Shown piece after piece: positions 21,327-32,920 of a stretch of DNA of 64,000 nucleotides. The number at the start of each line of letters is the position of its first letter. Positions within the stretch are counted from its first letter, which is position 1. Location: contig OY757924.1 of the NCBI GenBank assembly GCA_963585895.1, positions 57,670,940 through 57,734,939 of the forward strand. Direction: 5' to 3'. The position numbers were made by a program, and so were the translations under genes. Under the pieces are notes generated by a model, which saw only the letters and a list, made by a program, of their open reading frames with translations, was not told the origin of the DNA and searched no databases. This stretch comes from Sepioteuthis lessoniana. Taxonomy: Eukaryota; Mollusca; Cephalopoda; Myopsida; Loliginidae.

Positions 21327-21378
<52 letters not shown>
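21327..21378. repeat. (CA)n(TA)n microsatellite
   Basis: About 11 CA units are followed by about 14 TA units. Confidence 0.96.
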
Positions 21379-21381
<3 letters not shown>

Positions 21382-21741
21382 CAGTAATAAAATATAGACG
21401 CTTTGGGCAATTTTTTCCACCAAACCGACGAAGAACATTTTTTAGTGCTGAACGCTAGTGTAAGTAGAATCGATTTAAAACTTAGAGTGTGTCCATAACT
21501 TTATATAGCATCCATGACTTTAAGTTTCACGCGTGTAGTGCCCAAACCATCGTGTCATTCTGTGAGCATTCTTTTATAGTGCTAGCATGTTGTCTTCTCT
21601 ACTGTCGGTATATTCTAGGCCTTGCAGGTAAAGATATTTTGTTTAATAGGAGTTATTTTCGTTTTCATTTCCTTCATAAAAAAAGTTTCTGGTTTACTTT
21701 TGATTCCACTGCACACAGTCTTGTGTCATACAAAGTTAAGT

Positions 21742-22025
21742 CTACCCCTCCGTCATGTGCAGGATGTAACACAATATCGTTTTTTTAGCGGAGTACAGGT
21801 ACTTTGCATTTTGTGTTTTCCTTCTCGTAGACTGGTTGCCTTACTAAGGCTAAAGAACCCAGTCAGTCCTACAATTTAACCATACTTGAAACGAGAATAG
21901 TTATATCCATACCTTTCTCAAAGATATTAGTGCTATGTGAAATGCAAACAATATCGTCCAGGATTTGAACACGGATCGCTGAGTCCATTTCCTTCCATGA
22001 TAACCGTTACACTGCAAACTCCTTC
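21742..22025 (-). mobile_element. SINE-1 diverged copy
   Basis: From left: reversed tail (GTGTTTTCCTTCTCGTAGAC, TTGCCTTACTAAGG), central domain (TATCCATACCTTTCTCAAAG), and tRNA-like head (GTCCAGGATTTGAACACGG, GATAACCGTTACAC). Confidence 0.8.
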
Positions 22026-22769
22026 ACACGCGCGCACTCAAGTAAATGAATACCTGTGATACCACAAGTAACTTAAACACATCCTATATCAAGAATTTTT
22101 TTAGCTATAGGTACTTCATCATGATTTAAAAACTAGCCAGCAATCCTTGTTAATACTGTATAGTGAGTTTGATCCACACAATGTGCCCTATACTAGAGGC
22201 CTTGTATCTAAACTAAGTTCTGCTTACTAAATATCTTTGAATGTCACACGTGGGACAATGGTTGACGAGGTAGGCTTATAGACTAGTGAATTTGATTCTT
22301 ACTGAATGCCCCATGTTTCTGGCTTTGTGCTTGACTGATCTAAGCTTAATAATTGAAGCACACCTTTTCATTATTACTGAGTTCTGAGTTTGATCATCAC
22401 CAAGTGCCCTATACTTGCAGACTTGTGGTAAATCTACGTTACCTTAGTTTTTTGTGAACACCGAGGCCAGCAGATCATTACTAGTAAATTAGATTCTCAC
22501 TGGGTGCTACATAAATCTCCTCTTGTGTTAAAACTAAGCTAAGCTTGGTAAATAAGTAGGTGTCGTGTGAAATAATAGTTTATAACTTAGGCTAGCAGAC
22601 CAGTACTAGAGAGATTGATCCTCACCGAGTGCTCGTACATCTGATCAAAACTAAGCTAAGCTTGGTAAATAAGTAGGTGTCGTGTGATATAATAGTTTAT
22701 AACTTAGGCTAGGAGACCAGTACTAGAGAGATTGATTCTCCCCGAGTGCTCATATAAGAAGTGAAACAA

Positions 22770-22805
22770 TTCATTCTGCAAGGTTATTTAACCTTGCAGA
22801 ATGAA
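22770..22805. repeat. Near-perfect 36 bp palindrome
   Basis: Arms TTCATTCTGCAAGGTTA and TAACCTTGCAGAATGAA (17 bp each, exact) are separated by TT. It sits at the junction between a SINE-3 unit and an RTE fragment. Confidence 0.95.
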
Positions 22806-22807
22806 GC

Positions 22808-22889
22808 ATAGATATCCCTGACCCTCTCTCGCCACTTCTCTCTATCGTTTATCGCCTCTGGCAGGTCTTCAGGGCTGCAATCCGTATCT
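22808..22889 (-). pseudogene. RTE 3' end fragment
   Basis: GATATCCCTGACCCTCTCTC followed by GCCACTTCTC and GGCAGGTCTTCAGGGCTGC is the reverse of the terminal RTE codons (EDLP...WRE..RDI). About 80 bp remain. Confidence 0.75.
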
Positions 22890-22950
22890 AAAGTGAATGT
22901 AATAGCGTGATTTGAGATCGAAATCGCTTACTACGATGTCACAGTTCAAG
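22889..22950 (-). mobile_element. SINE-4 fragment
   Basis: AAAGTGAATGTAATAGCGTG, GAGATCGAAATCGCTTAC and GATGTCACAGTTCAAGC match the reversed tRNA-like part of SINE-4. Confidence 0.55.
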
Positions 22951-23100
22951 CTAGCAAACTGGTACTGATGAGTTTGATTCTCACAGAGTGACCTATATAT
23001 TTACACTTGTGCCAGAACTAAGTTATGCTTAATAGATAAGTGGGCATCTTGAATGGTAAAATGTTTAATAGGCTAGGCTAGCAAGCCAATACTACAAAAG

Positions 23101-23699
23101 CCACCAGCTCCGCGAAACATGTTAGAATCAGGTCTTCGGCGAAGCAATGAAATCTGTGCGTTTATTTGCTTTTACATCTGATACTCTGATTGATTATTGA
23201 TCTGAAATCAAAGAAAAGGAGAGAGAAAAGCAAAAGAAAGAAAGAAAGAAAGAACTTTTCTAAGATACGAGGAATTTTTCTGACGTTGCTTGTGAATTGC
23301 AATCCTTTAATGTTACACATTATGGATTTTCTTTTGTTCAGGTTTTCACTACTAACATTTTATTTTGTATTTTCTTCAAAAACAAAAAAATACGATCATT
23401 ATTATCTAATGACTAAATTCAAATTTCTGTGTGTTTACACTCTCCTGCTAACATAAAAACTGTCTCTCCGATGTTAAATCATAAACACGCATGATCAACG
23501 TACTATAAACATTATATGTACTTACAAATGGTGTTTATCACAGACAGGGATGTCTGATTTCCATAATGATTTTAAAAAAGCAGGTTTTAATGGATAACTT
23601 TCCTGTCTAATTCATTTGTTTTAATTCGATTCTGTCTGACAAACTACAAAACCCTGCTAAATATGAGTTTCAAAGCGGATGTCTAAACCTCTGGCTGGT
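23101..23699. other. Unassigned sequence
   Basis: A purine tract with (GAAA)n lies at 23220-23253. The 88-codon frame 23190-23456 spans this tract and is not convincing. Confidence 0.4.
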
Positions 23700-24215
23700 T
23701 GGTTGGTTGGTTGGTTTTACGGTGTATCAACCCTTTTTGAATCATTTAACGCGAAATAAAATTTCAAACAATTCAGTTTAGCATAAGTATAGTTTTTGCT
23801 TACAAACAGTTGAATGTCAAAACAGTTCTATTTCAAACAATTCAGTGGAGCATAAGTACACAGTTTAGTTTTATTTAAAAACAGTTCTATTTCAAACAGT
23901 TCAGTTCAGCATAAGTATGCAGTTTAAATGTCAAAAATAGTTCCATTTCAAACAATTCAGTTTAGCATAAGTACACAGTTTAGTTCTATTTGACCCATAG
24001 ATAGGACCCTATCAGTTGCTACCACTCCGGGTCAGTGAACCTGTGAGCGAGGGCAATGAAGGGGTGCTCCGCATTCCCTAAGGCTCCAGCATTACCGGAA
24101 CACCATCATCAGATTGTTTAGTGTTATAACAAGGACACTCGTTGAGAGGTCTTACCTCTCTGCATAGGTGCTGTCGGTGCTTTCTATTGCCCCAGCCGAC
24201 CGGAAAATATGGCGA
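23700..24215 (+). mobile_element. Repeat A with type-2 core
   Basis: (GGTT)n and a mutated hairpin (TTTTACGGTGTATCAACC) are followed by four units of about 53 bp (ACAGTTCTATTTCAAACA, TTCAGTTTAGCATAAGTACA). Module 2 runs from GACCCATAGATAGGACCC to CCCCAGCCGACCGG. Confidence 0.85.
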
Positions 24216-25744
24216 AAGGAGAGATTTTTCCGTTTCAACCTACCAAGTGCTAAGGACATAAAAAAAGATTCTGTTTATCCCGTAACTTGATTTGATTGTT
24301 GAGACACCACTCATGTAGCGTTTCTTGAGCATATAGGATTTACACTCCAATATTTTTAGACAATCGGCCAAGAGCACGTGGAATGGAAAATTCTGGAAAA
24401 ATAGGATCCAAAACTCTCTTGTAAAATAAGTAGCTTTGGGAACCTGATAAGACTGAGTAGTCAAGTGCATGTGTGGTCAACTACTTCCGCGCGTTGAAAC
24501 CCAAAGAAAATTGTCCCACCCAAAAATAAATATTGCCTTTGGGGCTGGTCACGTGACTAGGTTTTCTATATATTTCACGCTTTTGACAGCCTCTCTTTCT
24601 CATTCTCTCACACGCGCACAGACAGCCTCCGACATCCTTAGCTCTCTTAGCTAACCACAACTCTAGACAACTTGACTGCAACACACAGCAGAAAATGGGA
24701 AAAATTACAGCCAGTGAAAATACATTCATAGCCATATCGATATAAGCATGCTTACCATAATTTAAACTACTCAACTTCTCATGGACTTCAACGTCACCAC
24801 TCACATATGCATACACACATTCAGCCAGCAGGCAGACACATACTCCACTGCTATGTACTTTTTAGTTTTCACGCGTACATATATGCACACACATACATAT
24901 ACGTAAGTACAACTCTACAACCTTCTCCCTCTTCCTGTTTTAACGACTAACACACGTACATACAGATATGTTCGAACAATGCACACTTATATTCGCATAA
25001 TATTTGTATTATACACACCCAAACACCCAGATACCTAACAAACACATTTGCTACATTGTAACTACTTTTACTAGTTTTTTTGTTATATAAAAATTATCTT
25101 TTTTACATTCTCGTTGTTTTGAAATTTCTTTTGCCTGCGTTGTTCATATTCTTTGTGTTGTTAGTTGTGGAACGGTACTCGGAGTCTTGTTTCTAACAAA
25201 ACCTCAAAAACAAACCATCACGCCACAAGTAGTGACCATCACAATTTCATCCACCACCGGTACGAATAGCCTTATCGCGCTCAGTTCAAAAACGTAAACA
25301 AACCAGACGACACCAATCCCTAAAAAACGCTACGTCTGGCTACGATCAGAAATGGTGAAATCATTAGTAACCCTCACTTGCAGCACCAGCGAAGAAAGAA
25401 AAATATCTTTTTACAACATTAACAGTACCAGTCTTGCGAAAGTCACGCTATCAAAATAAAGTGGATTATCTTCAGAAGCCTATTTCAGGCTAAGGAAGGA
25501 TTGTTTTACCACTGATATTTTTTATGGACGAACTTTCTGTCCACGCGGCTCTAATAGTGTGATACAACTTTCACTCTATTAATAAACAAGTATTTTCAGC
25601 AGTTAAATCACCTCGCCCGTTGGTACGATTCTTTATAATACGGACTCGTAAGCGAAGCTCTCAAGGCGTGATCCAACATATAGTGGTCGCATCTGCCTTA
25701 CACCAACGAAGAAGATATTAAAACCATCTGGTCATAACCATTTC
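24216..25744. other. Unassigned; possible regulatory sequences
   Basis: No protein recognised. CCAAAAATAAATATTGCC and TTTCTATATATTTCACGC (24525-24580) and CTTTATAATACGGACTC (25631) are promoter-like. The overlapping open frames at 24469 and 24481 lie on opposite strands of the same sequence and look fortuitous. Confidence 0.35.
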
Positions 25745-26095
25745 AGTCGGTTCCCGCTCGTGCAGCGCTTAGGCACGGTAGTCTTAGGCACGGTTTCCCC
25801 GTCCGTTCCTCGGTTACGCAGTGCTAAGACACGTTAATCTTAGCCACGACACTCGTTCGCTCGTTTCTCGGCTCCGAAGTGCCTAGACACGGTAGTCTTA
25901 GCCACGACACTCGCTCGCTCGCTCATTCCCTCGCTTCGCAATGCTAAGGCACGGTAGTCATACCACTCGTTCGTTCTTCGGCACCGCAACGCTAAGACAC
26001 GTTAGTCTTAGTCATTCGTTCGTTCCTACGTTCCTCGCCTACATAGGACTAAATCACGGCAGTCTTAGCCCACTCGTTCGATCCTGTGCGACCAA
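25745..26095. repeat. Hairpin minisatellite, six units
   Basis: Units of about 50-60 bp pair a (TCGT/TCGC)n spacer with a conserved CTAAGACACGTTAGTCTTAG. The conserved part is itself an inverted repeat (CTAAGAC/GTCTTAG around ACGTTA). The array is much richer in GC than its flanks. Confidence 0.88.
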
Positions 26096-26239
26096 GCTAC
26101 CAACACCAACTACGGACTAGCTCCAGTATTGCAGCATCTAGTCCATGAATGACTCACTGTACAGACTAGCATCAACACTTGAGATCACATCAACACCCCC
26201 CCCGGTTAAACTAAAGTACTGCACAACCGGGACATCGAT

Positions 26240-26350
26240 CATCCAGCTGTCTCTACTACCAACGACGACCACCAGCTGACTCCACTAACAACGAAGACCA
26301 CTAGCTGTCTCTACTATTGACGACCACCAGCTGTCTCTACCTTTAGCGAC
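26240..26350. repeat. Minisatellite, about four units
   Basis: Units of about 35 bp centred on CCACCAGCTGTCTCTACTA. An AATAAA lies downstream at 26417. Confidence 0.8.
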
Positions 26351-26574
26351 TATTCCACCAGTCTTCTTTACTATTTCCATCATCTATAAAACCATAATTC
26401 TATAACCTACGACAAAATAAATTGTCATTTGTTATTACTGTTATCTCGCCTTTGTTCTCTTCATTGTCTTCCGGCTGTCAATTTACTCACACGAACAATC
26501 AAAAAAATAATTTGCAGAGTCGACGTTCTTATTGGCCCCGCAACTGCGTAATTGAGCCTATCATTCGCCTGATC

Positions 26575-26785
26575 TGGTTGAAATTCAGAGTTTTCCTTCT
26601 CCTAGACTAGTCGTCGTGCCGAAGTAAGAAGTCACTTTGCTCAACTATTTACTCATTGCTAGAAGGAAAAATTGTTTCCCACGAGTATGAGCGCTATATG
26701 AAATACGCCCAGCTTTGTTCAGTACTTGAATTCAGGTGGCCGAGTCCATTTCCAACAACGATAAATATCACGACCCATTATGACA
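26575..26785 (-). mobile_element. SINE-1 diverged copy
   Basis: GAAATTCAGAGTTTTCCTTC, TCCTAGACTAGTCG, GTACTTGAATTCAGG and GATAAATATCACGACCC follow the reversed SINE-1 order. Confidence 0.65.
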
Positions 26786-26896
26786 GTAATATATCTTACC
26801 TTTCATAGTTAATATCGGGAAATCCTTTTCTGGCCCTTAAAGTATTTACCTGCCACTTAATACTATTATACACATACGATTTAATGTTTGTTTCTT

Positions 26897-27802
26897 TGTT
26901 TGGGTTTATGGCATATAAACACCTATAGGTTATTCAATGCCAAATCCTGTTTATATTAAGTATATGATTTGTAAATACATTTTGTTGATAACATTTTTAA
27001 ATTAGACTAAGCATTTTTTAAATGTACAAAGTTAAATAGCTTCAAGTATTTCTAACACGAATAATTCTATTTACTATTAATCATTTGTTTGAACACAGTT
27101 AAATGGTTTCAAATATTGCTATAAAACACCAACAATATAGTTTCACATCAGTCATTTATTTGCACACTAAGATGGTTATATATGTGTCATTTTAAGCGAA
27201 TAGTTTATACGTAATTTTATTTGTAAATGAGTTACAACTAATTTATTTGCCCACAAGTATTGCTATCATTTCTACACAGTTAAATGGTTTAGATTATTGC
27301 AATCTAACACTAATATTTATATTTAATATTTCTATTCAATATCAATCATTTGTTTGCAAACAGTGAAGTGGTTTCAAGTATTGCTATTTAACACTATTCT
27401 ATTTAAAACTATGCATTCATTTCCACACAGTTAAATGGTTACTAGTATTGCTATGTATCACTATGAATTCAGTTAAGCATAAGTCATTTGTTTACATACA
27501 GTTAAATGGTCAAACAGTTCTATTTCTAACAATTCGATTTAACATAGATCATTTGTTTGCACCCTGTTTAAATGTCAAACAGTTCCATTTGACCCATATA
27601 TATGACCCTATCAGGTGCTACCACTTCGGGTCAGAGTGATGGCAATGAAGGGGTACTCCGCATTTCCCAAGGCTCGAGGCCTGAAGGTTCACCATCAGAT
27701 GCATTTTAGTGTCATATCCAGGACTCTGATCGGGAGTGGGTCAGACCGCACTGCAGAGATACAGTCGATGTATTCTACAGTTCCACCCGACTGGGCAGAA
27801 CA
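26897..27802 (+). mobile_element. Repeat A, long type-1 copy
   Basis: This is one of the most complete copies. It has the hairpin (TTTATGGCATATAAACACC, GGTTATTCAATGCC), the link GATTTGTAAATACATTTTG, about eight core units (GTTAAATGGTTTCAAGTATT), and module 2 ending TGTATTCTACAGTTCCACCC. Confidence 0.88.
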
Positions 27803-27845
27803 ACTTAATATCATCAACACGCATCTATGTACATATACGTACATA

Positions 27846-28403
27846 CAAACAGGGAGCGTTCAAAAAGTTCTGAGCCTCACTCAGATGCAGTCGGAGAGTC
27901 AGAAGTGTCCTGGAAATGTCAACCCTTTTCAGCTTGCGCTCTGGCGTCAGCATTTTTGGGATTTTTGTGTACCGAGATCTAGATTGTATCAGTACACTTG
28001 TATATCCGGATTAGTTGTAGTAGTAGTAGTAATTTACTAAGTGGTTTGCTTAGATGTCACAAGGCCGAATGAATGGGGCACCCAGTGAGACTCGAACTCA
28101 CTCTTCGTCAATTCACACTCGGTTTCCAAAAGGTACGACTGATTGTCTCCGTAGTATTAGAATCACCGTAATATTACTACAACTCGTGGAGTCTGACTGC
28201 TCTAAAAATTGAGCTACTGCTCTAACCAGCCGTAGATGAGTTGTCAAGGATCAGTTTACCTACTAATAAAGAAAGGCATGGTAGACTAGTCCATAAGAGG
28301 GACCTATCTTGAAAACAGCTTGTTCATCCTCAAGATCTCAGTTAATAATATTCAGTTATGGCTTTTCTTTTTTTTAGGTTTACAACTATTTGAACGACCC
28401 TCG
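27846..28403. mobile_element. Mariner-like element with SINE inside
   Basis: The left end GGGAGCGTTCAAAAAGTTC then TGAGCC and the right end, reversed, CGAGGGTCGTTCAAATAGTTG form imperfect inverted repeats. TA flanks lie at 27844-27845 and 28404-28405. It holds a SINE-3 copy. No transposase frame survives. Confidence 0.65.
28035..28235 (-). mobile_element. SINE-3 copy
   Basis: GCACCCAGTGAGACTCGAAC (reversed B box) and ATGTCACAAGGCCGAATG match the reverse of 30050-30150, with a longer degenerate tRNA-like head to GAGCTACTGCTCTAACC. Confidence 0.75.
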
Positions 28404-29026
28404 TATATGCTATATACATTTATACTTATACAGATAGACTCATCGATACATGCATATGCAATATTGTACATTGCAGCGAGAGAAGAAACTTACCTCCTGG
28501 ATCAAAGCGCGTAAGACTATGCCTTGCTTGTCAAGCAGTAAAAAATATGTTCACTTCTGGAGGCAGAAGTTATAGTTGTTCATCTTATTTGAATGGTTTG
28601 TGAGATGGGATGCAAGTGGCCTAACAGTTTTTGTTTTGTTGGATACTGCTTCTATAATTTATTCAAATACAACGTTTTGATTATCGGTAAAGGTATGAAT
28701 GCTCATATAGGCAAATGCAAAAATAAAATGTTTACACAACTTTGCAAACAGAAATAGTGAATATCTAGCCGAGTTTTCTCTTGAAAACAGGCTTGTATGC
28801 CTAAACACAAAATTCCAATAAAGGAAAGGAAAACTATGCACTTACACCTACCCAAATAACTGAAAAGCTTACCTAGATTAAAAATACATAAACAAGAAGT
28901 GGATAAACAGCGCTTTGGATTCTTTTGAAGGAATATCTTTCAAACACAAAATCGTCTCAGCAAAATTTCGCTTAGGTCATCTCAGAAACAAGAAACAAAC
29001 GATATGACTGGTCCTCACTTACAAGT
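28404..29026. other. Unassigned sequence
   Basis: No gene or repeat recognised. Confidence 0.4.
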
Positions 29027-29296
29027 CATATTTACCAACCCCTCCGCTCGGGCAGGATATGACACAAGGTCATTTTTTAAGCGAAGTTTAACAGGTTTGA
29101 ATTCAGAGTTTTCCTTCTTCTAGAAGAACCTAGTCTGCCCTACTATTTACCCATAGCTGGAGGGAGAATAATTGGATTCATACCTTTCCCAAAGGCATTA
29201 GTGCAATGTGAAATGCAATTAGTCTCGTCCAGGATTTGAACTCGTGTTGTCGTGTCCGTTTCCTACGACGATAACCATTACACCACGGGCACCTCC
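29027..29296 (-). mobile_element. SINE-1 with target duplication
   Basis: This copy is 270 bp. From left: reversed tail, central domain (GAGGGAGAATAATTGGATTC), B box (CAGGATTTGAACTCG) and A-box region (GATAACCATTACACCACGG). A 12-bp duplication TCACTTAYAAGT (one mismatch) flanks it at 29015-29026 and 29297-29308. Confidence 0.93.
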
Positions 29297-29635
29297 TCAC
29301 TTATAAGTAGTGATATTCGCAATTAATATACGGTAACTGTCGGAAACAAGACATACTCCAAATAACGAAAATAAAAACTATATTAGTATGCTGTCTATAT
29401 TTCTGAGATAAGACGTTATTATTATTATCATAGTATACTACGATTGGGTCTTGACGAACAACGAGGAACTCGTCTATATAAAAATGTAATCTTGTACTTT
29501 TATTCGTCCCCGGTGACGCTTGGGTGGAGCAGAGAGCAATCGGAGACAGGGTTCGCACATATGGAGGAGCTGTCGTGAGTCGAAACTGTCTGCGGGAACT
29601 GATTTCAGACAAAATTCTAGACCTTATATAGTCTT
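29297..29635. other. Unassigned sequence
   Basis: No gene recognised. The 103-codon minus frame (29301-29612) is not similar to anything I know. Confidence 0.35.
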
Positions 29636-29791
29636 TCCTTGCTTAACACTCAGCATTGTAAGGTACGGATCAAGGGTAAAGTGGAGCAATCCAGGGAAAG
29701 GAGTAGCGCCCTCCCCTACACCTTGGTGTAGTAAGCTATCGAAAAGGGAGCCTTCGGGTCACCCTCGACTATGGTCGCCTACTTTACTTAC
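29636..29791 (+). mobile_element. SINE-2, 5'-truncated, with target duplication
   Basis: The body from TCCTTGCTTAACACTCAGC to ACCCTCGACTATGGTCGCC is present without the tRNA-like head. TATATAGTCTT repeats exactly on both sides (29625-29635, 29792-29802). Confidence 0.9.
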
Positions 29792-30032
29792 TATATAGTC
29801 TTAAAACTCCCACGCGACTCACACGCAATGCTTGTTTTTCATTGGTCACGGCTTACACCCACACAATGCTTGTTCTCTATTGATAACAGCTTACTCCCAC
29901 ACATTCCTTGTTTCCAGCAATCATTTTGTTAATTATATCTACGGCTGGATATATCTGTCAACATTTGCTAGGTTCATCGCAGGTCAAGGTGATATATTAC
30001 ATTATTCTTTACTTATTGTGGACTACTGAACG

Positions 30033-30165
30033 CCTCAGGTGGTGTAATTGTTAGCTAGCTAGACTAGCAAAACTTCACGAGTGAGTTCGAGTCTCACTGG
30101 GTGCTCCATTCATATGACCTTATGCTACATCTAAACAAAAAGATTTGTAAATTACTACTCATTGT
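30033..30165 (+). mobile_element. SINE-3 copy
   Basis: The A-box-like GGTGGTGTAATTGTTAGC and B-box GAGTTCGAGTCTCACTGG are followed by GTGCTCCATTCATATGACC and TATGCTACATCTAAAC. Confidence 0.8.
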
Positions 30166-31195
30166 GGACTACTATATTCATCTTAGTTGCGATACTCACA
30201 ACGTTTTGGTCGCTGTACTCTCTGGCCCACTTCAAGTGCCTTTTGTCATACTGGGTTACCTTTTTAGTGTTTTGGAAATAGTTAGTTTCTATAACACTAT
30301 AAATCATTTGACAACACAAATGAATAATGAAACTTCTTTTTAAAACACAACAACGAAAAGTTTATTATAATAGCAGGTGTAAAAGAGTAAGAGTGAGAAA
30401 GTGTCCTTTTTGGTGTCGCCGGTTAGTACGTTGGTCCTGGAGTTTGTAGGAAGTGTGTGTGAAGCTAGCAGCAGCGTGTTCTTCAACGAAGGAGTTCCAA
30501 GTGGAATCCGTAGCAGTGGATGCGAGAGAGGTCTGTCTTGGCTGCTGGCTAGGGGCTCTCTGACCGTCGGCTGACTACCAAAAGGACTAGAAAAAATAGT
30601 TCTAGAGAGGAAAAAGGAATCAATGCGTTCTGCCAGGCGATTGGTCGATTATAGCCGAATCACTTGGCGGGGGCATTGATTCGCGAAAGGAAATAGATCT
30701 ATGGGTGCTACACCTTCAAATTTAACCCTTCATTTGAAAGATGGGGGTTGACGGTTCTCTTTCTGCCGTCCATGCCTTGTAAATATCTTGCGTATGATAG
30801 GCTATAACGACCACTTGAATAGGCCCAGTATAGAGACCAATGCACCTGGGAACCAATAATTAGGAAAGTGAGAACATATAACTCCAGAAATAGAAATGAC
30901 AATTAAGATCTAAAAAACACATCGGGCCAGCAATTGAGACATTAAGTTTATAAGTCATAAAAATCCACTCGGAATTATTCACCTGGACACACAGCAAAAA
31001 ATGGTTCAGACGTCAAATCAACTATCCTAACAACCTGGAGGTTATCATTTCAATCCCTGGTCCTGGTTTCAATAGCCGTGAAAATTTTTTTTAAATTGGC
31101 AGGGATGAGAAGAGTAAAGGTTATGTTTTAAATTTCCTGAAGATAACTAGTTGGCGAAGCATTTGTGTGTATTGCAGCCAAGATGATTGATTTGC
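30166..31195. other. Unassigned, GC-richer block
   Basis: A block at about 30400-30700 is richer in GC than its flanks and holds an inverted TTTATT (30359). I find no repeat partner or coding region. Confidence 0.35.
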
Positions 31196-31262
31196 TGTGC
31201 TTTGCTTTGTTTTTATAGCATATCAACCATTGTTGGTTATCTAATGCTAAATCCTGTTTTTA
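31196..31262 (+). repeat. Hairpin module of repeat A
   Basis: TTTTATAGCATATCAACC and GGTTATCTAATGCTAAATCC are present; element D follows directly in the TA-rich spacer. Confidence 0.8.
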
Positions 31263-31267
31263 AATAT

Positions 31268-31670
31268 TATAGGACTTTACACTCCTATAAATTAATTTGG
31301 GCGGTATGCCACTTGTTCCCACAATGATGGCGGACGCTCACATATTCAGTCTCGGGAAACCATTGGCCAGGAGAACCACGTGACATGTTTAAAACTACGT
31401 CCTCGCGTAAATTCTAGCCCTGCGTTTTTGAGTCACCTACAAGACGCGTATTTTCTATAAATACGTCGTCTTCAAACACCCTTGCTCTCTTCTACACAAA
31501 TTCTTCGCAGAATCAACAGGAGATAAAAGCAACAACATGGATGGGCCTCACAGACATTCAAAATATACATTGACTTTGAGACGCTTTCCAGTCTCAGAGA
31601 AACTGCCTGTTTCTAATCATAAAAAAAGGACATTTTAAATATGTAATCCTTTTGTAGCTTAGTTGTGTTA

Positions 31671-31716
<46 letters not shown>

Positions 31717-32098
31717 CACACACTATTATTTTGTTAGTAGAATTTGAAATATTTTTTATGTATCAATGTAAGTTTTATTGTTGTGGAATATAAATTTGTT
31801 TTTGTTCGTCGCCTTGTTTTAAATGTTCTTTTTGTCCGCGCCGTTTTACAACCTTTACTCGTTTCATTCGTTTTATATCTTTTACTCATTTGTTGCATAT
31901 CTTCCTTCATTTACTACTTTTTCCATGTGCCTATATTATGCCTATTCTACCTTAATTCTAAACCAAAACATTAAACTTGTGGGGAAGCATAAATACTAAA
32001 CCTTTAAACTAAACGCTAAATATCAAACCTTATTCTAAATATACAAACTCAACGTAAAATTGTCGGGGACCAAAAATTCATTCACTCACTCCTACTAC
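31268..32098 (+). mobile_element. LTR-like element D, copy 2
   Basis: It begins GGACTTTACACTCCTATAAA and ends CACTCACTCCTACTACAA, matching the reverse of 15066-15836. It keeps the promoter-like TTTTCTATAAATACGTCGTC and a longer (CA)n at 31672-31711. TATA flanks both ends. The 3' part has an extra 60 bp of AAACCTTTAAACTAAACGC-type sequence. Confidence 0.75.
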
Positions 32099-32654
32099 AA
32101 TATATATATAATATTTGGTTTGTAATATGAAAATGTATTTCTAAGAAAAAAAATCAAGTCGAACACGTGCGGCACTTGATTTGGCCAGAGTGGAAAAGAG
32201 AGAAGGAATCTCGGACATAACGGCACCAAAAGGTTATTTCCTCTTTTTTCAAGAACTACTTTTGAACCCTCAGTACGAATTCGGGGACCGAACTATGAAG
32301 GTATGAAAAACTTAAGCCAGCAGATGGGTTTCGTCAATCGCTTCTTGAGTTGCCGGTAAAGATTTTAAACATACTGAAGCTTCCTAAGAAATAAAAGTAA
32401 AATTAAATGAAAGTCGACTACTCAAATTCTACTAAGTTAAACAAGTGAAAGAAAATTCAACGGAGAATTCTGCTGAAAAGAACCTTAAAGAAGACTCGAA
32501 ATTTAATGAACTCTGAAACGTTTCTACAAAACAAAAAAGAAAAGAAAAATACTCAAATTCAAAGAACTTTGTTTCCCGGATACTCTCTCAGATAAGTTCC
32601 AGCTAATTGAACTAAAAATTTGCAACACTTTATCTTTTCTATCCCTTTCTTTTT
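32099..32654. other. Unassigned sequence
   Basis: No coding region or repeat partner found. Confidence 0.4.
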
Positions 32655-32920
32655 CGTTTCTTTTGTATAAAATTCCCTCTTAAAAACTTTATTGTCTGTG
32701 TTATCTTTTCGAAACAGTATACTAACTAGAAAACTGCGGAACTTACTGTTTAAAGTTACTGTTTAAACTTACCATTTAACGGCACACTAAAGCCCCCTAA
32801 AAACATTACCCAGTTAAATACTAAACTGGACTTTAGTGTCACACACTTCATATCAAATTTTATTCCCACAAAATTCCTTTAATATTGAAATTATATCCTA
32901 TTAATTTCTTTAGTCAACAT
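32655..32920 (+). repeat. Repeat E, copy 1
   Basis: TTTTGTATAAAATTCCCTC, AAAAACTTTATTGTCTGTG and TTACCCAGTTAAATACTAAA are shared in the same order with 50552-50830. It ends at TTCTTTAGTCAACA where repeat A begins, so it may be an LTR end inserted in A. Confidence 0.75.

Larger units (their letters stand above)
22125..23100 (+). repeat. Tandem array of SINE-3 tRNA-like units
   Basis: About eight degenerate units of roughly 117-125 bp. Each has a B-box-like AGTTTGATTCTCACNGAGTG, then AACTAAGCTAAGCTTGGTAA and GGCTAGCAGACCAGTACTAG. The two most similar units begin at 22591 and 22708, 117 bp apart. RTE and SINE-4 fragments interrupt the array at 22806-22950. Confidence 0.8.

Noticed and set aside
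22125..23100. CRISPR-like array
   Set aside because: The repeats are long, degenerate tRNA-like units without unique spacers, in animal DNA.
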